A stretch of DNA of 34,264 nt from Gammaproteobacteria bacterium (GTDB taxonomy: Bacteria > Pseudomonadota > Gammaproteobacteria > SZUA-229), in contig JALWPK010000255.1 in the NCBI GenBank assembly GCA_026995045.1, forward strand, positions 1-34,264. Direction: 5' to 3'. Of the stretch, positions 1 to 9,200 are shown piece after piece. The notes under the pieces were generated by a model. The model was given only the letters and a program-made list of their open reading frames with translations, was not told the DNA's origin and made no database searches. The position numbers and the translations under genes were made by a program. Position 1 is the first letter of the stretch. Each line of letters opens with the position of its first letter.

Positions 1-611
1 TGATGAACACCATGCGCATCGAGATTGCGGCGGAATACCTGGTGATGGCGGCGATGCTGGCGGAAATCAAATCGCGCATGCTGCTGCCGCGCCCGACCGA
101 GGAGGAAGACGAGGACGATCCGCGCGCCGAACTGGTGCGCCGTTTGCAGGAATACGAGCGCTTCAAGCAGGCGGCGCAGGACATCGACGAGATGCCGCGC
201 GTGGGCCGCGATATTCATGTTGTCGAAGTGCAGCCGCCGGAGCTGCACACCGAGCGCCCGCTGCCGGAGCTCGATCTGCGCGAACTGCTGCTGGCGTTCA
301 AGGACGCGATGGCGCGTTCGGAAATGTATTCGCATCACCAGATTCAGCGCGAGGCGCTGTCGGTGCGCGAGCGCATGAGCAAGGTGCTGGCCAAAATCAG
401 CGCCGACGGCTTTACCGACTACACCTCGCTGTTTACCATCGAGGAAGGCCGCCGCGGCGTGGTCGTGACCCTGCTGGCGATTCTGGAACTGGTGAAAGAG
501 CAGCTGATCGAAATGGTGCAGTCCGAGCCGTTCGCCAGCCTGCACATCAAGGCGGCCTCGGGCGAGAGCGGTGCCGAAGGGCCGAAGCCGCTCGACCTGC
601 CGCCGGCCTGA
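1..611 (+). CDS. scpA: Segregation and condensation protein ScpA (5' end outside window)
   Basis: ScpA is the kleisin subunit that bridges the Smc heads and works with ScpB in chromosome condensation and segregation. The visible 202 residues begin in the N-terminal helical region with the typical stretch EYLVMAAMLAEIKSRMLLP and continue through an acidic linker to a C-terminal winged-helix segment (FTIEEGRRGVVVTLLAILEL). Full ScpA proteins are about 250-290 residues, so roughly 50-80 residues are missing upstream. The frame is open to the left edge, and the ATG at position 3 is probably internal. It is followed 43 nt downstream by scpB, as in many bacteria. Its partner smc lies about 14 kb away in this window. 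Confidence 0.93.
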   Translation, partial: MNTMRIEIAAEYLVMAAMLAEIKSRMLLPRPTEEEDEDDPRAELVRRLQEYERFKQAAQDIDEMPRVGRDIHVVEVQPPELHTERPLPELDLRELLLAFKDAMARSEMYSHHQIQREALSVRERMSKVLAKISADGFTDYTSLFTIEEGRRGVVVTLLAILELVKEQLIEMVQSEPFASLHIKAASGESGAEGPKPLDLPPA

Positions 612-654
612 CAGACAATTTCGACACAGTGAACAACCCCATCGGAGACACATG

Positions 655-1455
655 ATGGAATCAGCCAAACTGAAAAACATTCTGGAAGCGGTGCTGGCCG
701 CCGCCGACCGGCCGCTCACTGTGCCCCAGCTCGAACAGTTGTTTACGCTGGACGAAGACCCGCCGACGCGCGATGAAATCCGCAAGGCGCTGCACGACAT
801 GGAGCAGGAATTCGCCGAGCGCAGCATGGAAATCAAACAGGTTGCCAACGGCTACCGCATGCAGGTCAAGCAGGACTATGCGCAGTGGGTAGGCCGTTTG
901 TGGGAAGAAAAACCGGCGCGTTATTCGCGCGCGCTGCTGGAAACGCTGGCGCTGATTGCCTACCGTCAGCCAATTACCCGCGGCGAAATCGAGGAAGTGC
1001 GCGGCGTCAGCGTCAGCTCCAACATCATCAAAACCCTGCTCGAACGCGAATGGATACGCGTGCTGGGTCATAAGGACGTGCCCGGCAAACCGTCGCTGTA
1101 CGGCACCACCAAGGAATTTCTCGACTATTTCAATCTGAAGTCGCTCGACCAGTTGCCGACGCTGGCGGAGATTAAGGACCTCGACCAGATTCACCCCGAA
1201 CTGGCGCTGGAAGAAGACGCCGAAGGCGAACAGGCGGCAGCCCCTGAAACAGCGGATGCGCAGGCGGATGCAGATACAGATGTGTCTGAAAATACGCAAC
1301 AGATCGAAGCGGCGGATGAAACAGCACAGCAGGATGCGACTGAGAATGCCGGCGCTGAAACGCAAACCACTACCGAAGACAACATCGACGACAGCGCCGA
1401 GCGTGAACTGGAAACCGACACGGTTACGCCCACACCCTCGGTTAGCATTCACTAA
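655..1455 (+). CDS. scpB: Segregation and condensation protein ScpB
   Basis: ScpB is the winged-helix (kite) partner of ScpA in the Smc-ScpAB condensin. The first ~180 residues form the two winged helices, with family signatures SRALLETLALIAYRQPITRG and GVSVSSNIIKTLLEREWI. After about residue 185 comes a low-complexity tail rich in Ala, Asp, Glu and Thr, which is usually poorly conserved in this family. Two ATG codons lie in tandem (652 and 655). The GGAGA at 644-648 is better spaced for 655, so I used that one. The gene follows scpA directly and is followed by rluB after 22 nt, so the three are probably co-transcribed. Confidence 0.93.
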   Translation: MESAKLKNILEAVLAAADRPLTVPQLEQLFTLDEDPPTRDEIRKALHDMEQEFAERSMEIKQVANGYRMQVKQDYAQWVGRLWEEKPARYSRALLETLALIAYRQPITRGEIEEVRGVSVSSNIIKTLLEREWIRVLGHKDVPGKPSLYGTTKEFLDYFNLKSLDQLPTLAEIKDLDQIHPELALEEDAEGEQAAAPETADAQADADTDVSENTQQIEAADETAQQDATENAGAETQTTTEDNIDDSAERELETDTVTPTPSVSIH

Positions 1456-1477
1456 CAGTCTGTTAGCCCTTTCTCCC

Positions 1478-2329
1478 ATGTTTGAAGAACGCGCACAAAA
1501 AGCCATGTCGCGGCTGGGCTTCGGTTCGCGTCGTGAAATCGAGCGCTGGATTCAGCAGGGCCGCGTCAAGGTCAACGGCAAGCCAATCGAACTCGGCGCC
1601 AAAGTGCGTGAGGGCGATCAGGTGCAGTGCAACGGCCGCCGCGTGTTTATCAAACCGCCAAGCCGGGAAGTGCGCATCCTCGCCTACAACAAACCCGAAG
1701 GCGAAGTGTGCAGCCGCAAGGACGAATCCGGCCGCCGCACCGTGTACAAAAACCTGCCCGGCCTGCCCAATGGCCGCTGGGTCAGCATTGGCCGGCTCGA
1801 TATCAACACCAGCGGTTTGCTGCTGTTCACCAATGACGGCGAGCTGGCCAACCGGTTGATGCATCCCTCGCACGAAATCGAACGCGAGTACGCCGTGCGC
1901 GTCAACGGCCGGGTGGATGACGGCAAAATCAAACAACTGCTCAAGGGCGTTGCGCTGGAAGACGGCCCGGCCAGCTTCGACCGCATCGACTACGCCGGCG
2001 GTCAGGAAGGGCATGAAGGCGCCAATCACTGGTATCATGTGGTATTGCGCGAAGGCCGCAACCGCGAAGTGCGCCGCCTGTGGGAAGCGGTCGACACCCG
2101 CGTCAGCCGGCTGATACGCCTGCGTTATGGCAATATCAGCCTGCCGCGCAATTTAAGGCAGGGCAAAACCGTGGAAGTGAATTTTGATCTGGTTGAACAA
2201 TTGTGTCAGCAGGTGGGTCTAAGCTGCGAGCGCCCGAAACCCAAACGCGCGCCCCGCAGCGCGGCGAAAAAATCATCAGTGTGGGGGCGCAAAAGCGCGC
2301 CGGCTGCGCGACGCGGCAGGCGCAGCTAG
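1478..2329 (+). CDS. rluB: 23S rRNA pseudouridine(2605) synthase RluB
   Basis: RluB converts U2605 of 23S rRNA to pseudouridine in the large-subunit peptidyl-transferase region. Residues ~1-55 are an S4 RNA-binding domain (SRLGFGSRREIERWIQQGRV). The catalytic domain follows with the RsuA-family motif GRLDINTSGLLLFTNDGELA, whose Asp108 is the expected catalytic residue, and EGRNREVRRLWEAV. The C-terminal ~40 residues are a Lys/Arg-rich tail, as in the E. coli enzyme. The frame is open further upstream, but the homologous part begins at the ATG at 1478. No strong Shine-Dalgarno sequence is visible there, which suggests coupling to scpB. Confidence 0.92.
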   Translation: MFEERAQKAMSRLGFGSRREIERWIQQGRVKVNGKPIELGAKVREGDQVQCNGRRVFIKPPSREVRILAYNKPEGEVCSRKDESGRRTVYKNLPGLPNGRWVSIGRLDINTSGLLLFTNDGELANRLMHPSHEIEREYAVRVNGRVDDGKIKQLLKGVALEDGPASFDRIDYAGGQEGHEGANHWYHVVLREGRNREVRRLWEAVDTRVSRLIRLRYGNISLPRNLRQGKTVEVNFDLVEQLCQQVGLSCERPKPKRAPRSAAKKSSVWGRKSAPAARRGRRS

Positions 2330-2364
2330 GCCCCGTCATCAACTCAAGTCTGTGAGGACAGGTC

Positions 2365-3390
2365 ATGTTGAAGTATGCTTGGTTGTTGCTGTTATTTTTT
2401 GTGGTCGAAGCCGAGGCGAAAACCGAAGGCGGCCTGGCGCCCGGGCTGGTGAATCCGGGTTATGAAGAAAAACCGGAGTGGTTCAAAACCTCTTTCCTCG
2501 ATTTATACGAAGACATAGACGAAGCCGCCGAACAGGGCAAGCGGCTGATGCTGTATTTTTATCAGGACGGCTGCCCGTATTGCAAAAAACTGTTGCAGGA
2601 CAATTTCGGCCAGAAGGCCATCGCCGAAAAAACGCAAGGCTACTTTGATGTGGTGGCGATCAACATCTGGGGCGACCGCGAAGTCACGGTGGGCGACAAG
2701 GTGATGACCGAAAAACAGTTCGCCGAAGCCCTGCGCGTACAGTATACACCGACGCTGATTTTTTTCAACAAAGACCGCAAGGCGGTTTTTCGCGCCAATG
2801 GTTATTACCCGCCGCAAAAATTCGATGCGTTGCTGGATTACATTGGCAAGAAACAGGAATCGCTGATGAGTTATCAGCAGTACATGCAGAAGGTCGATCC
2901 GCAACCGGCCAGCGGCAAACTGCATACACAGCACACCAGTGTGAAAACCCCCGGCAATCTGCAGGAGGCGTTGCAAGATGGCAAGCCGTTGCTGGTCATG
3001 TTCGAGCAAAAACAGTGCGTTACCTGTGACGAATTGCATCTGGACATTTTGCAACGTGATGTCAGCCGTGAACTGCTGAACAAGCTTAACGTGGTGGTGC
3101 TGGACATGTGGTCGGAAGATCGCATCGTGAAGCCGGATGGTCAAACCGCCCGCATCATCGACTGGGCGAAACAGCTTGACATCAAATACGCGCCCAGTCT
3201 GGTGTTTTTTGATTCGGACGGAAAGGAAGTGTTTCGATCCGATGCGTATCTGAAAGCTTTCCACACCCAGTCAGTGATGGATTATGTGATTTCCGGCGCG
3301 TACAAAACCCTGCCCAACTTCCAGCGTTATATCGATGCGCGCGCCGACGCATTGCGTAAGCAGGGCATCGAAGTCGACTTGATGAAATAG
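2365..3390 (+). CDS. Exported protein with two thioredoxin-fold domains
   Basis: This is a 341-residue protein with an N-terminal signal peptide (residues 1-18, ending VVEAEA), so it should act in the periplasm. It carries two thioredoxin-like domains. The first (~45-165) has CPYC at 70-73 and a cis-proline motif YTPTLIFF. The second (~195-325) has CVTC at 218-221 and YAPSLVFF. Both therefore keep a redox-active Cys pair. The first domain resembles SoxW/DsbD-gamma-like thioredoxins; I do not recognise a named gene. A GAGG at 2354-2357 sets the ATG start. It lies 35 nt after rluB and converges on the yciK-like gene. A role in thiol reduction or cytochrome maturation is inference. Confidence 0.85.
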   Translation: MLKYAWLLLLFFVVEAEAKTEGGLAPGLVNPGYEEKPEWFKTSFLDLYEDIDEAAEQGKRLMLYFYQDGCPYCKKLLQDNFGQKAIAEKTQGYFDVVAINIWGDREVTVGDKVMTEKQFAEALRVQYTPTLIFFNKDRKAVFRANGYYPPQKFDALLDYIGKKQESLMSYQQYMQKVDPQPASGKLHTQHTSVKTPGNLQEALQDGKPLLVMFEQKQCVTCDELHLDILQRDVSRELLNKLNVVVLDMWSEDRIVKPDGQTARIIDWAKQLDIKYAPSLVFFDSDGKEVFRSDAYLKAFHTQSVMDYVISGAYKTLPNFQRYIDARADALRKQGIEVDLMK

Positions 3391-3391
3391 C

Positions 3392-3412
3392 GCCTGGCGC
3401 GGTTGCGCCGGC
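3392..3412. terminator. Possible hairpin between convergent genes
   Basis: A GC-rich imperfect inverted repeat (GCCTGGCGC, loop GGTT, GCGCCGGC) fills the 31-nt gap between the convergent thioredoxin-like and yciK-like genes. It has no T-run, so termination is only inferred from its position. Confidence 0.3.
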
Positions 3413-3421
3413 AGGTTCTGT

Positions 3422-4168
3422 TCAGTTCTTGTCGTCAAGGTCGTTAACGGTCAGGGTCTGACCGTTAAAATCAATCTGCGCGCTCAGCAGCGCCGCATAA
3501 TAATGCGCCACGTCTTTCGGGAGCGGCAGGTTTTCCGGGTTTTCCGCCGGGTAGGCGCGGGTGCGGAAATTGGTGCGCACCGCCTGCGGGTCGAATGCAT
3601 TGACGCGAATGCCGGCGGTGTCCAGTTCGTCTGCCAGTATTTTCATCATGCTGCTCTGCGCCGCCTTGGCGACCCCATAGGCTCCCCAGTAAGCGGTTTG
3701 CTTGTTGTCTGCATTGAACACGATGCGGCCCTTGTCCGCCTGTTTGAGCAGTGGGATGCAGGCCTGGGTCAGCATGAACGGGCCGTTCAGGTTAATCTGC
3801 ATTACCTTGTACCATAGTTCGATGTCGTACTGCTCCATCGGCATGGAAGCGCCCAGCCAGCCGGCATTGTTGAACAGGCCGTCAAGCTTGCCGAAGGTTT
3901 TGCGTATCACCGCCTGCAGATCAAGATAATCATCCGCGCCAGCGCCTTCCAGATCCAGCGGATAGATAGCGGGTTCCGGCGCGCCCAGCTCCACCAGTTC
4001 GTCATAAACCTGCTCCAGCTTGCGCGTGGTTTTCCCCAGCAGAATCACGGTGGCGCCCGCCTTGCCGCATTCGAGCGCAACCGCGCGGCCAATGCCGTCG
4101 CCGGCTCCGGTAATGAGAATAACCCTTTGGTTCAGATCAACAGTATCAGGCAGGGAAAGGGCAGTCAT
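3422..4168 (-). CDS. yciK: YciK-type short-chain dehydrogenase/reductase
   Basis: This is a 248-residue Rossmann-fold SDR with the NAD(P)-binding motif TGAGDGIGRA (~20-29), GK at the end of beta-2, and NNAGWLG in beta-4. The layout follows E. coli YciK, including MQINLNGPFMLTQACIPLL and the WGAYGVAK block that holds the catalytic Tyr and Lys. The usual serine about 13 residues before that Tyr is absent. Between the strand RIVF and WGAY this protein reads NADNKQTAY, about three residues shorter than YciK and without any serine. The substrate is unknown, and activity by the standard Ser-Tyr-Lys mechanism is doubtful. It is divergent from mnmC. The symbol reflects similarity only. Confidence 0.82.
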   Translation of the reverse strand: MTALSLPDTVDLNQRVILITGAGDGIGRAVALECGKAGATVILLGKTTRKLEQVYDELVELGAPEPAIYPLDLEGAGADDYLDLQAVIRKTFGKLDGLFNNAGWLGASMPMEQYDIELWYKVMQINLNGPFMLTQACIPLLKQADKGRIVFNADNKQTAYWGAYGVAKAAQSSMMKILADELDTAGIRVNAFDPQAVRTNFRTRAYPAENPENLPLPKDVAHYYAALLSAQIDFNGQTLTVNDLDDKN

Positions 4169-4238
4169 GGCAAGGCTCGCTCGGGTACAATGGCGGGCTA
4201 TTCTACCCGATTCTGAATCGCGATAAAGCGCGATAGCG

Positions 4239-6206
4239 ATGCTTATGCCTGCTCACTACACCCGCCTGCAATGGAAAAACAGCCAGCCTTACAGCGAGCA
4301 GTATGATGATGTGTTTTTCTCCCGCGCTGGCGGCGAGGCCGAATCGCAGCATGTGTTCATCGCCGCGAACCGGCTGGCGCAACGCTTTGCCGGGCGCCAG
4401 CATTTTTGCATTGCGGAAACCGGCTTTGGCTCCGGGCTGAATTTTCTGCTCGCCGTACAGTGTTTTCTTGAACATGCCGACACGGGCGCCAGTCTGGATT
4501 TTGTGTCTGTGGAGAAACATCTGCTGCATCCCGATGATGTGGCGCAATGCCATGCGGACAGGCCACATCTGAAAACGATTGTGGATGAGCTGTTGCGTTG
4601 TTACCCGCCCGCTGCGCCGGGCATGCACCGTTGCCTGTTGTTTGATGGCCGCATCCGTCTGACCCTGATGCACGACGACGCAAGCCATGCGCTGGGCGCC
4701 GTCGATATGCAGGTGGACGCCTGGTTTCTGGATGGTTTTGCGCCATCGAAAAATCAGGCGATGTGGTCGCAGCCGGTATTTGATGCGATGGCGCGATGCA
4801 GTCATGCACAGACCACGGTTTCCACCTATACGGTTGCCGGCGTTGTGCGCCGGGGGTTACAACAGGCGGGTTTTGAGGTGCAGAAAGTCCCGGGTTTTGG
4901 CGACAAGCGTGAAATGCTGACCGGCCGCTATAACGGCGGGCGGCGGCGCGCCAGGCAAGCGCCCTGGTTTCAGTTGCCACGCGCAAGCGGTGATTGCAAA
5001 CAGGTGGTGATTGTGGGCGCCGGGATCGCCGGTTTGACCACCGCGCATCAACTGGCGCAGCGCGGCTGCCAGATTACGCTGGTCGATTGCGCAGCTGAAG
5101 CAGCGTCGGCGGCTTCGGGCAATCCCGCGGCGATTGTCATGCCGAGGCTGACGGTGGGCGATGAGGTTTACAATGCTTTTGCCTTGCAGGCGTTTTACTT
5201 TGCGCGTCAGCAGTACCGCAAACTGCAACAGTCGTCGCAACAGCCGTTCTGGTTTGAAAGCGGCGTGTCGACAGCAGTTGAGCGCGAACGCGCAGAAAAA
5301 ATGCTCGATGCTGCACACATGGCGTCAGCCTTTCTAAGGCTTGATTTTCAATATGCGACAAAGACAGAGCGGCTATGGTTGCGCGCAGAGGACGCTGGCT
5401 GGATCAGGCCATCACTGGCGTGTCAGCAGATACTGGCCGTGTGCGCAGATTCGACGCGCTATGTGCAGGCGGAGGTTGCTTCCGTGCGCGCTGAAAACCA
5501 TCGTCACATCCTGCTGGACAGCGAAGAGCGCGTTATTGCAGAAGCGGATTGTGTGGTGCTGGCCAACGCCCATGGCCTGAACGCGCTGTTGGGTGAACAA
5601 CAATACCCCGTTGCAGCCAATCGCGGTCAGGTCAGTCTGGTGGAGGAGCGCGATTTGCTGTGGCGTCTGCCAGCGCCGCTGTCGGCAGACAGGTATATTA
5701 CCCCGGCTCTTGAGGGCGTCGCCTGTGTTGGCGCCAGTTATGTGGACAGCCAGGCCGCCTCGCTCAGTAAGTCAGATCACGCAGACAATATCGATGGTGT
5801 GAACAGCCTGTTTGACCGCGCGATTGTCAGCGAGTCAGCCAAGCAAAGGCTGGAGGGGAGAGTGTCCTTTCGAGCGGTCACGCCTGACCGCTTGCCCATG
5901 GTTGGCCCCGCGCCGGACATCAGTGATTTCAAACAACGCTACCGCGATTTGCATCATGGCAAGGCTGAGCAAAACTATGCGCCGGCGCGTTATCGTCAAG
6001 GGCTGTACCTGAATGCGGGCTATGGCTCGCACGGTTTCAGTCAGGCGTTTCTGTGTGCGGAAATATTGGCCAGCATGATTGCCAACACCCCGGCGCCGGT
6101 TGCCCGGCCCGTGCTGGAGCGTCTGCTGCCTGCGCGGTTTCTGGTGCGCGAACTTAAACGTAACCGGCCACGGACTGATTCAGTTTCGCCAGATCGGTGT
6201 CAGTGA
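4239..6206 (+). CDS. mnmC: Bifunctional tRNA mnm5(s2)U34 enzyme MnmC
   Basis: MnmC completes mnm5s2U at the wobble position of tRNAs. Its FAD domain removes the carboxymethyl group, and its methyltransferase domain then adds a methyl group from SAM. Residues ~1-240 are the methyltransferase, with the SAM loop ETGFGSGLNFL (~60-70) and the motif FLDGFAPSKNQAMW (~163-176). Residues ~255-640 are the oxidoreductase, with the dinucleotide loop GAGIAGL (~260-266) and a C-terminal NAGYGSHGFSQA. The length of 655 residues fits the bifunctional family. ATG codons at 4239 and 4245 are both possible starts, with no clear Shine-Dalgarno. The last 53 nt overlap, in antisense, the 3' end of the convergent c-di-GMP gene. 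Confidence 0.94.
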   Translation: MLMPAHYTRLQWKNSQPYSEQYDDVFFSRAGGEAESQHVFIAANRLAQRFAGRQHFCIAETGFGSGLNFLLAVQCFLEHADTGASLDFVSVEKHLLHPDDVAQCHADRPHLKTIVDELLRCYPPAAPGMHRCLLFDGRIRLTLMHDDASHALGAVDMQVDAWFLDGFAPSKNQAMWSQPVFDAMARCSHAQTTVSTYTVAGVVRRGLQQAGFEVQKVPGFGDKREMLTGRYNGGRRRARQAPWFQLPRASGDCKQVVIVGAGIAGLTTAHQLAQRGCQITLVDCAAEAASAASGNPAAIVMPRLTVGDEVYNAFALQAFYFARQQYRKLQQSSQQPFWFESGVSTAVERERAEKMLDAAHMASAFLRLDFQYATKTERLWLRAEDAGWIRPSLACQQILAVCADSTRYVQAEVASVRAENHRHILLDSEERVIAEADCVVLANAHGLNALLGEQQYPVAANRGQVSLVEERDLLWRLPAPLSADRYITPALEGVACVGASYVDSQAASLSKSDHADNIDGVNSLFDRAIVSESAKQRLEGRVSFRAVTPDRLPMVGPAPDISDFKQRYRDLHHGKAEQNYAPARYRQGLYLNAGYGSHGFSQAFLCAEILASMIANTPAPVARPVLERLLPARFLVRELKRNRPRTDSVSPDRCQ

Positions 6207-9200
6207 TTGCCTCCAGCGGGCTGGGACGGTGCACGGCGTAACCCTGCACATAATCCACACCGATCTGGCGCAGCTTGTGGATGATGCGGTCGTTCTCGAC
6301 AAACTCTGCAATTGTGCTGATGCCCATCACGTGACCGATTTCGTTAATCGCGGCCACCATGGCGTGGTCGGTCTTGTTGTCCGCCATATCGCGCACGAAG
6401 CTGCCGTCAATCTTGAGATAGTCAACCGGCAGGTTCTTCAGATATTCAAACGATGACAGACCGCTGCCGAAATCATCCAGCGAGAAGCGGCAACCCATTT
6501 CGCGCAGTTCAAACATCAGCTTGCGGGATTTGTAGATGTTGGCGATTGCGGCGGTTTCCGTGATTTCAAAACAGATCAGCGCCGGGTCGATATCGTGCTC
6601 GCGCAGACGCGACTTGATGTAGTTGGAAATGTTTTCATCATTCAGCGAATTGCCTGACAGATTGATGGAATAGCTATGGCTGTGTTCACTGTTGTTGCTG
6701 ATATGTTCGAACACCTTGTTGATGATGTACTTGTCGACATTGACCATCAGGTTATAGCGCTCGGCCGCCGGGATAAAGGCGCCTGGCTCGACCAGCTTGC
6801 CGTCGGTGTCGCGCATGCGAACCAGAATTTCAAGGTGCTGCATGGTGTCCTGTTTTTGCAACGGGCAGATTTGCTGGGCATACAGGATGAATCGTTCATC
6901 ATCCAGCGCGTTGGATATACGGGACGCCCAGTGCATTTCTTCATGGCGCTTGATGAGTTCGGCGTCTTCATGCTGATAGATATACACCCGGTTTCTGCCG
7001 GAATCCTTGGCGGTGTAGCAGGCGACATCAGCCTGTTTCATAACTTCGACCGAGCTGTTGGTGTCCGCCGTGATAGACACCATGCCGATGCTGACGCCAA
7101 TCGTAAATGTATTGTCATCCCACTTGAACTGAAATGAACTGATTTCCTCGATAATCTTTTTGGCAATCTGCTCACCGCTTTTCAGGTTGCAGTTTTCCAG
7201 TATAATGCCAAACTCGTCGCCACCCAGGCGACCAATCACATCGCCGCCGCGCAAACAGTTTTGCAATACACGCGTGATTTGTTTCAACAGTTCATCACCC
7301 GCGGCGTGGCCGGAAGTGTCGTTCACCAGCTTGAAGCGGTCGAGGTCAAGATAGCACAGGATGTGCTCGCGGTTCTGATGGTTGCCGGCGTCATAAATAT
7401 GTTCTGAAAGTAGTCGATCAAATTCATTCCGGTTTGTCAGGCCGGTAAGCGAGTCATGCGTCGCCTGGTGTTTGATGATGTTTTCCATGTGACGACGTTC
7501 GGTTTCGTCATGGAATACAATCACAATACCCTGGATTTTATTGTCCTTGCCAGTAATGGGCGACATGGAGCTTTCGATTTCCTTTTCGTTATTGTTGCGG
7601 GAAATCAGGGTGGTCATGCTTTTCTTGACCTGGATGCCTTCACTAAGGCAGATGTCAACCAGCTTGTACATCGGCTCACGGGTGTCGGTATCGAGTATGC
7701 GGAACACGGTTTGCACCGGCTTGCCGCGAGTTTCTTCCAGTTTCCATCCGGTCAGTGTTTCCGCAATATGATTCATGTATTCAATTTCACCGTTGATGTT
7801 GGTGGTGATAACCGCATCGCCAATGGAGAATAGCGTGACTTCGGCGCGCTCTTTCTCGGAGGCGAGATCCTGTAACAGGCTTTTGTTTGTGAACAGAATT
7901 TCAATGCTTTTTGAAAGTTGGCCAATCAGGCGCTTGTCGATTTCATCAAACGCTCCGGTGCTCTTGAATAGCGACAGCGCGCCATAGGTTCGGTTGTTGA
8001 AATTAATCGGTGTAACAAAGGCTGATGAAAAATCAAAGTCATTTGCCAGCAGCTTTTGTGCGCGCAAGTCACATGTTACATCATCAATATTGACCTGGGT
8101 GTTGTCCAGCATGGCAATAGCGCACAGACCTCCATCACTGATCGGCAGCGTACAGTTTGCCATTCTGGATGCGTCTGTTCCTGTGGCGGCGGCAAATGTA
8201 TAGTATTTGTGGTCGTGGTCGATGACAGGGAAGGCCGCCAATGAGCAGCGGGTGATTTTTCTGGCGACCTCGCATGCCTTGAGGTGCAAGTCATAGTCTG
8301 ACTTGATGGACAGGAGGGCCTCCGCTGACCAGTTCTCGATCGCCAGAATCCCTTGTTGGTAGCGATTGCTTTTTTCGACCGATTCACATCGCGCCATTTC
8401 AATCTTTGCCTTGTTGGCGGCAATATTGAGGATATTTTCGAACAGTAATATATTACTGATAGGTTCATCGTCAATTGTGGCCAGCACGCCAACCGGCTGG
8501 CCATTGTCGTCCTTGATTGCGACACCGAGATAGCTTTCGGCGTCAATAATCTCAAGACTGTCCCATTCCGGGAAGTACTTGCTGAAGCCTTCATTGTAAA
8601 AGGCGCGGCCATTGTTAATAACATCGGTGCAGGGTGAGTTGCCCAGTGCATACTGTCGATTGCGTATATTGATGTCATCAACTATGCCGGTCATTTCGGC
8701 TGTCCCATCATGATTGATTTTACTGATATACACGCAGGATGCGCCTAATGCCCGCTTTACGGATTTTATCAGCGCGTGAATGGTATCGTTCTCGTTTTCA
8801 TATTCCTGTACCAGTGCGGTCAATGCGGATTCGGTTTGTCGCCTGACGCTGATTTCATTATTGAGTTTGTCGTTGGATTGCTTGAGTATGTTGCGGCTGC
8901 GCTGCAGGCGGGTAAACAGGTATCCAACGTAGATAAAAAGATAAATGCTGCAAATAAACAGCAATACATTGAAGATTCTGGCGTCATCCAGGTGGCTGGC
9001 CTGTTTGCGCTTGATGTTGTCCAGTAACACAGCTACAAGATTTTCAATGTCCAGTGCGTTGAATTGCTCAATCAATGCGTCAATTTCCGGGAATTTCTCG
9101 ACAATCATCAGGCTGTGATTGATGAGCGTTTTCAGTTCAAAATCCGGGTTGTTGTTCAGCAAATCAATAACAGGATAAATCTCCAACGCGCGTTCGTGCG

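Noticed and set aside
1191-1455. scpB C-terminal low-complexity tail as a frameshift artefact
   Set aside because: The frame stays open to a proper stop just before rluB, and acidic Ala-rich tails are usual in ScpB homologs.
661-1506. 281-codon minus-strand open frame
   Set aside because: Antisense to scpB; it shows no protein-family features.
4217-4234. ATCGCG/CGCGAT hairpin before mnmC as a regulatory element
   Set aside because: A 6-bp stem with a 6-nt loop is common by chance at this composition and nothing else supports a role.
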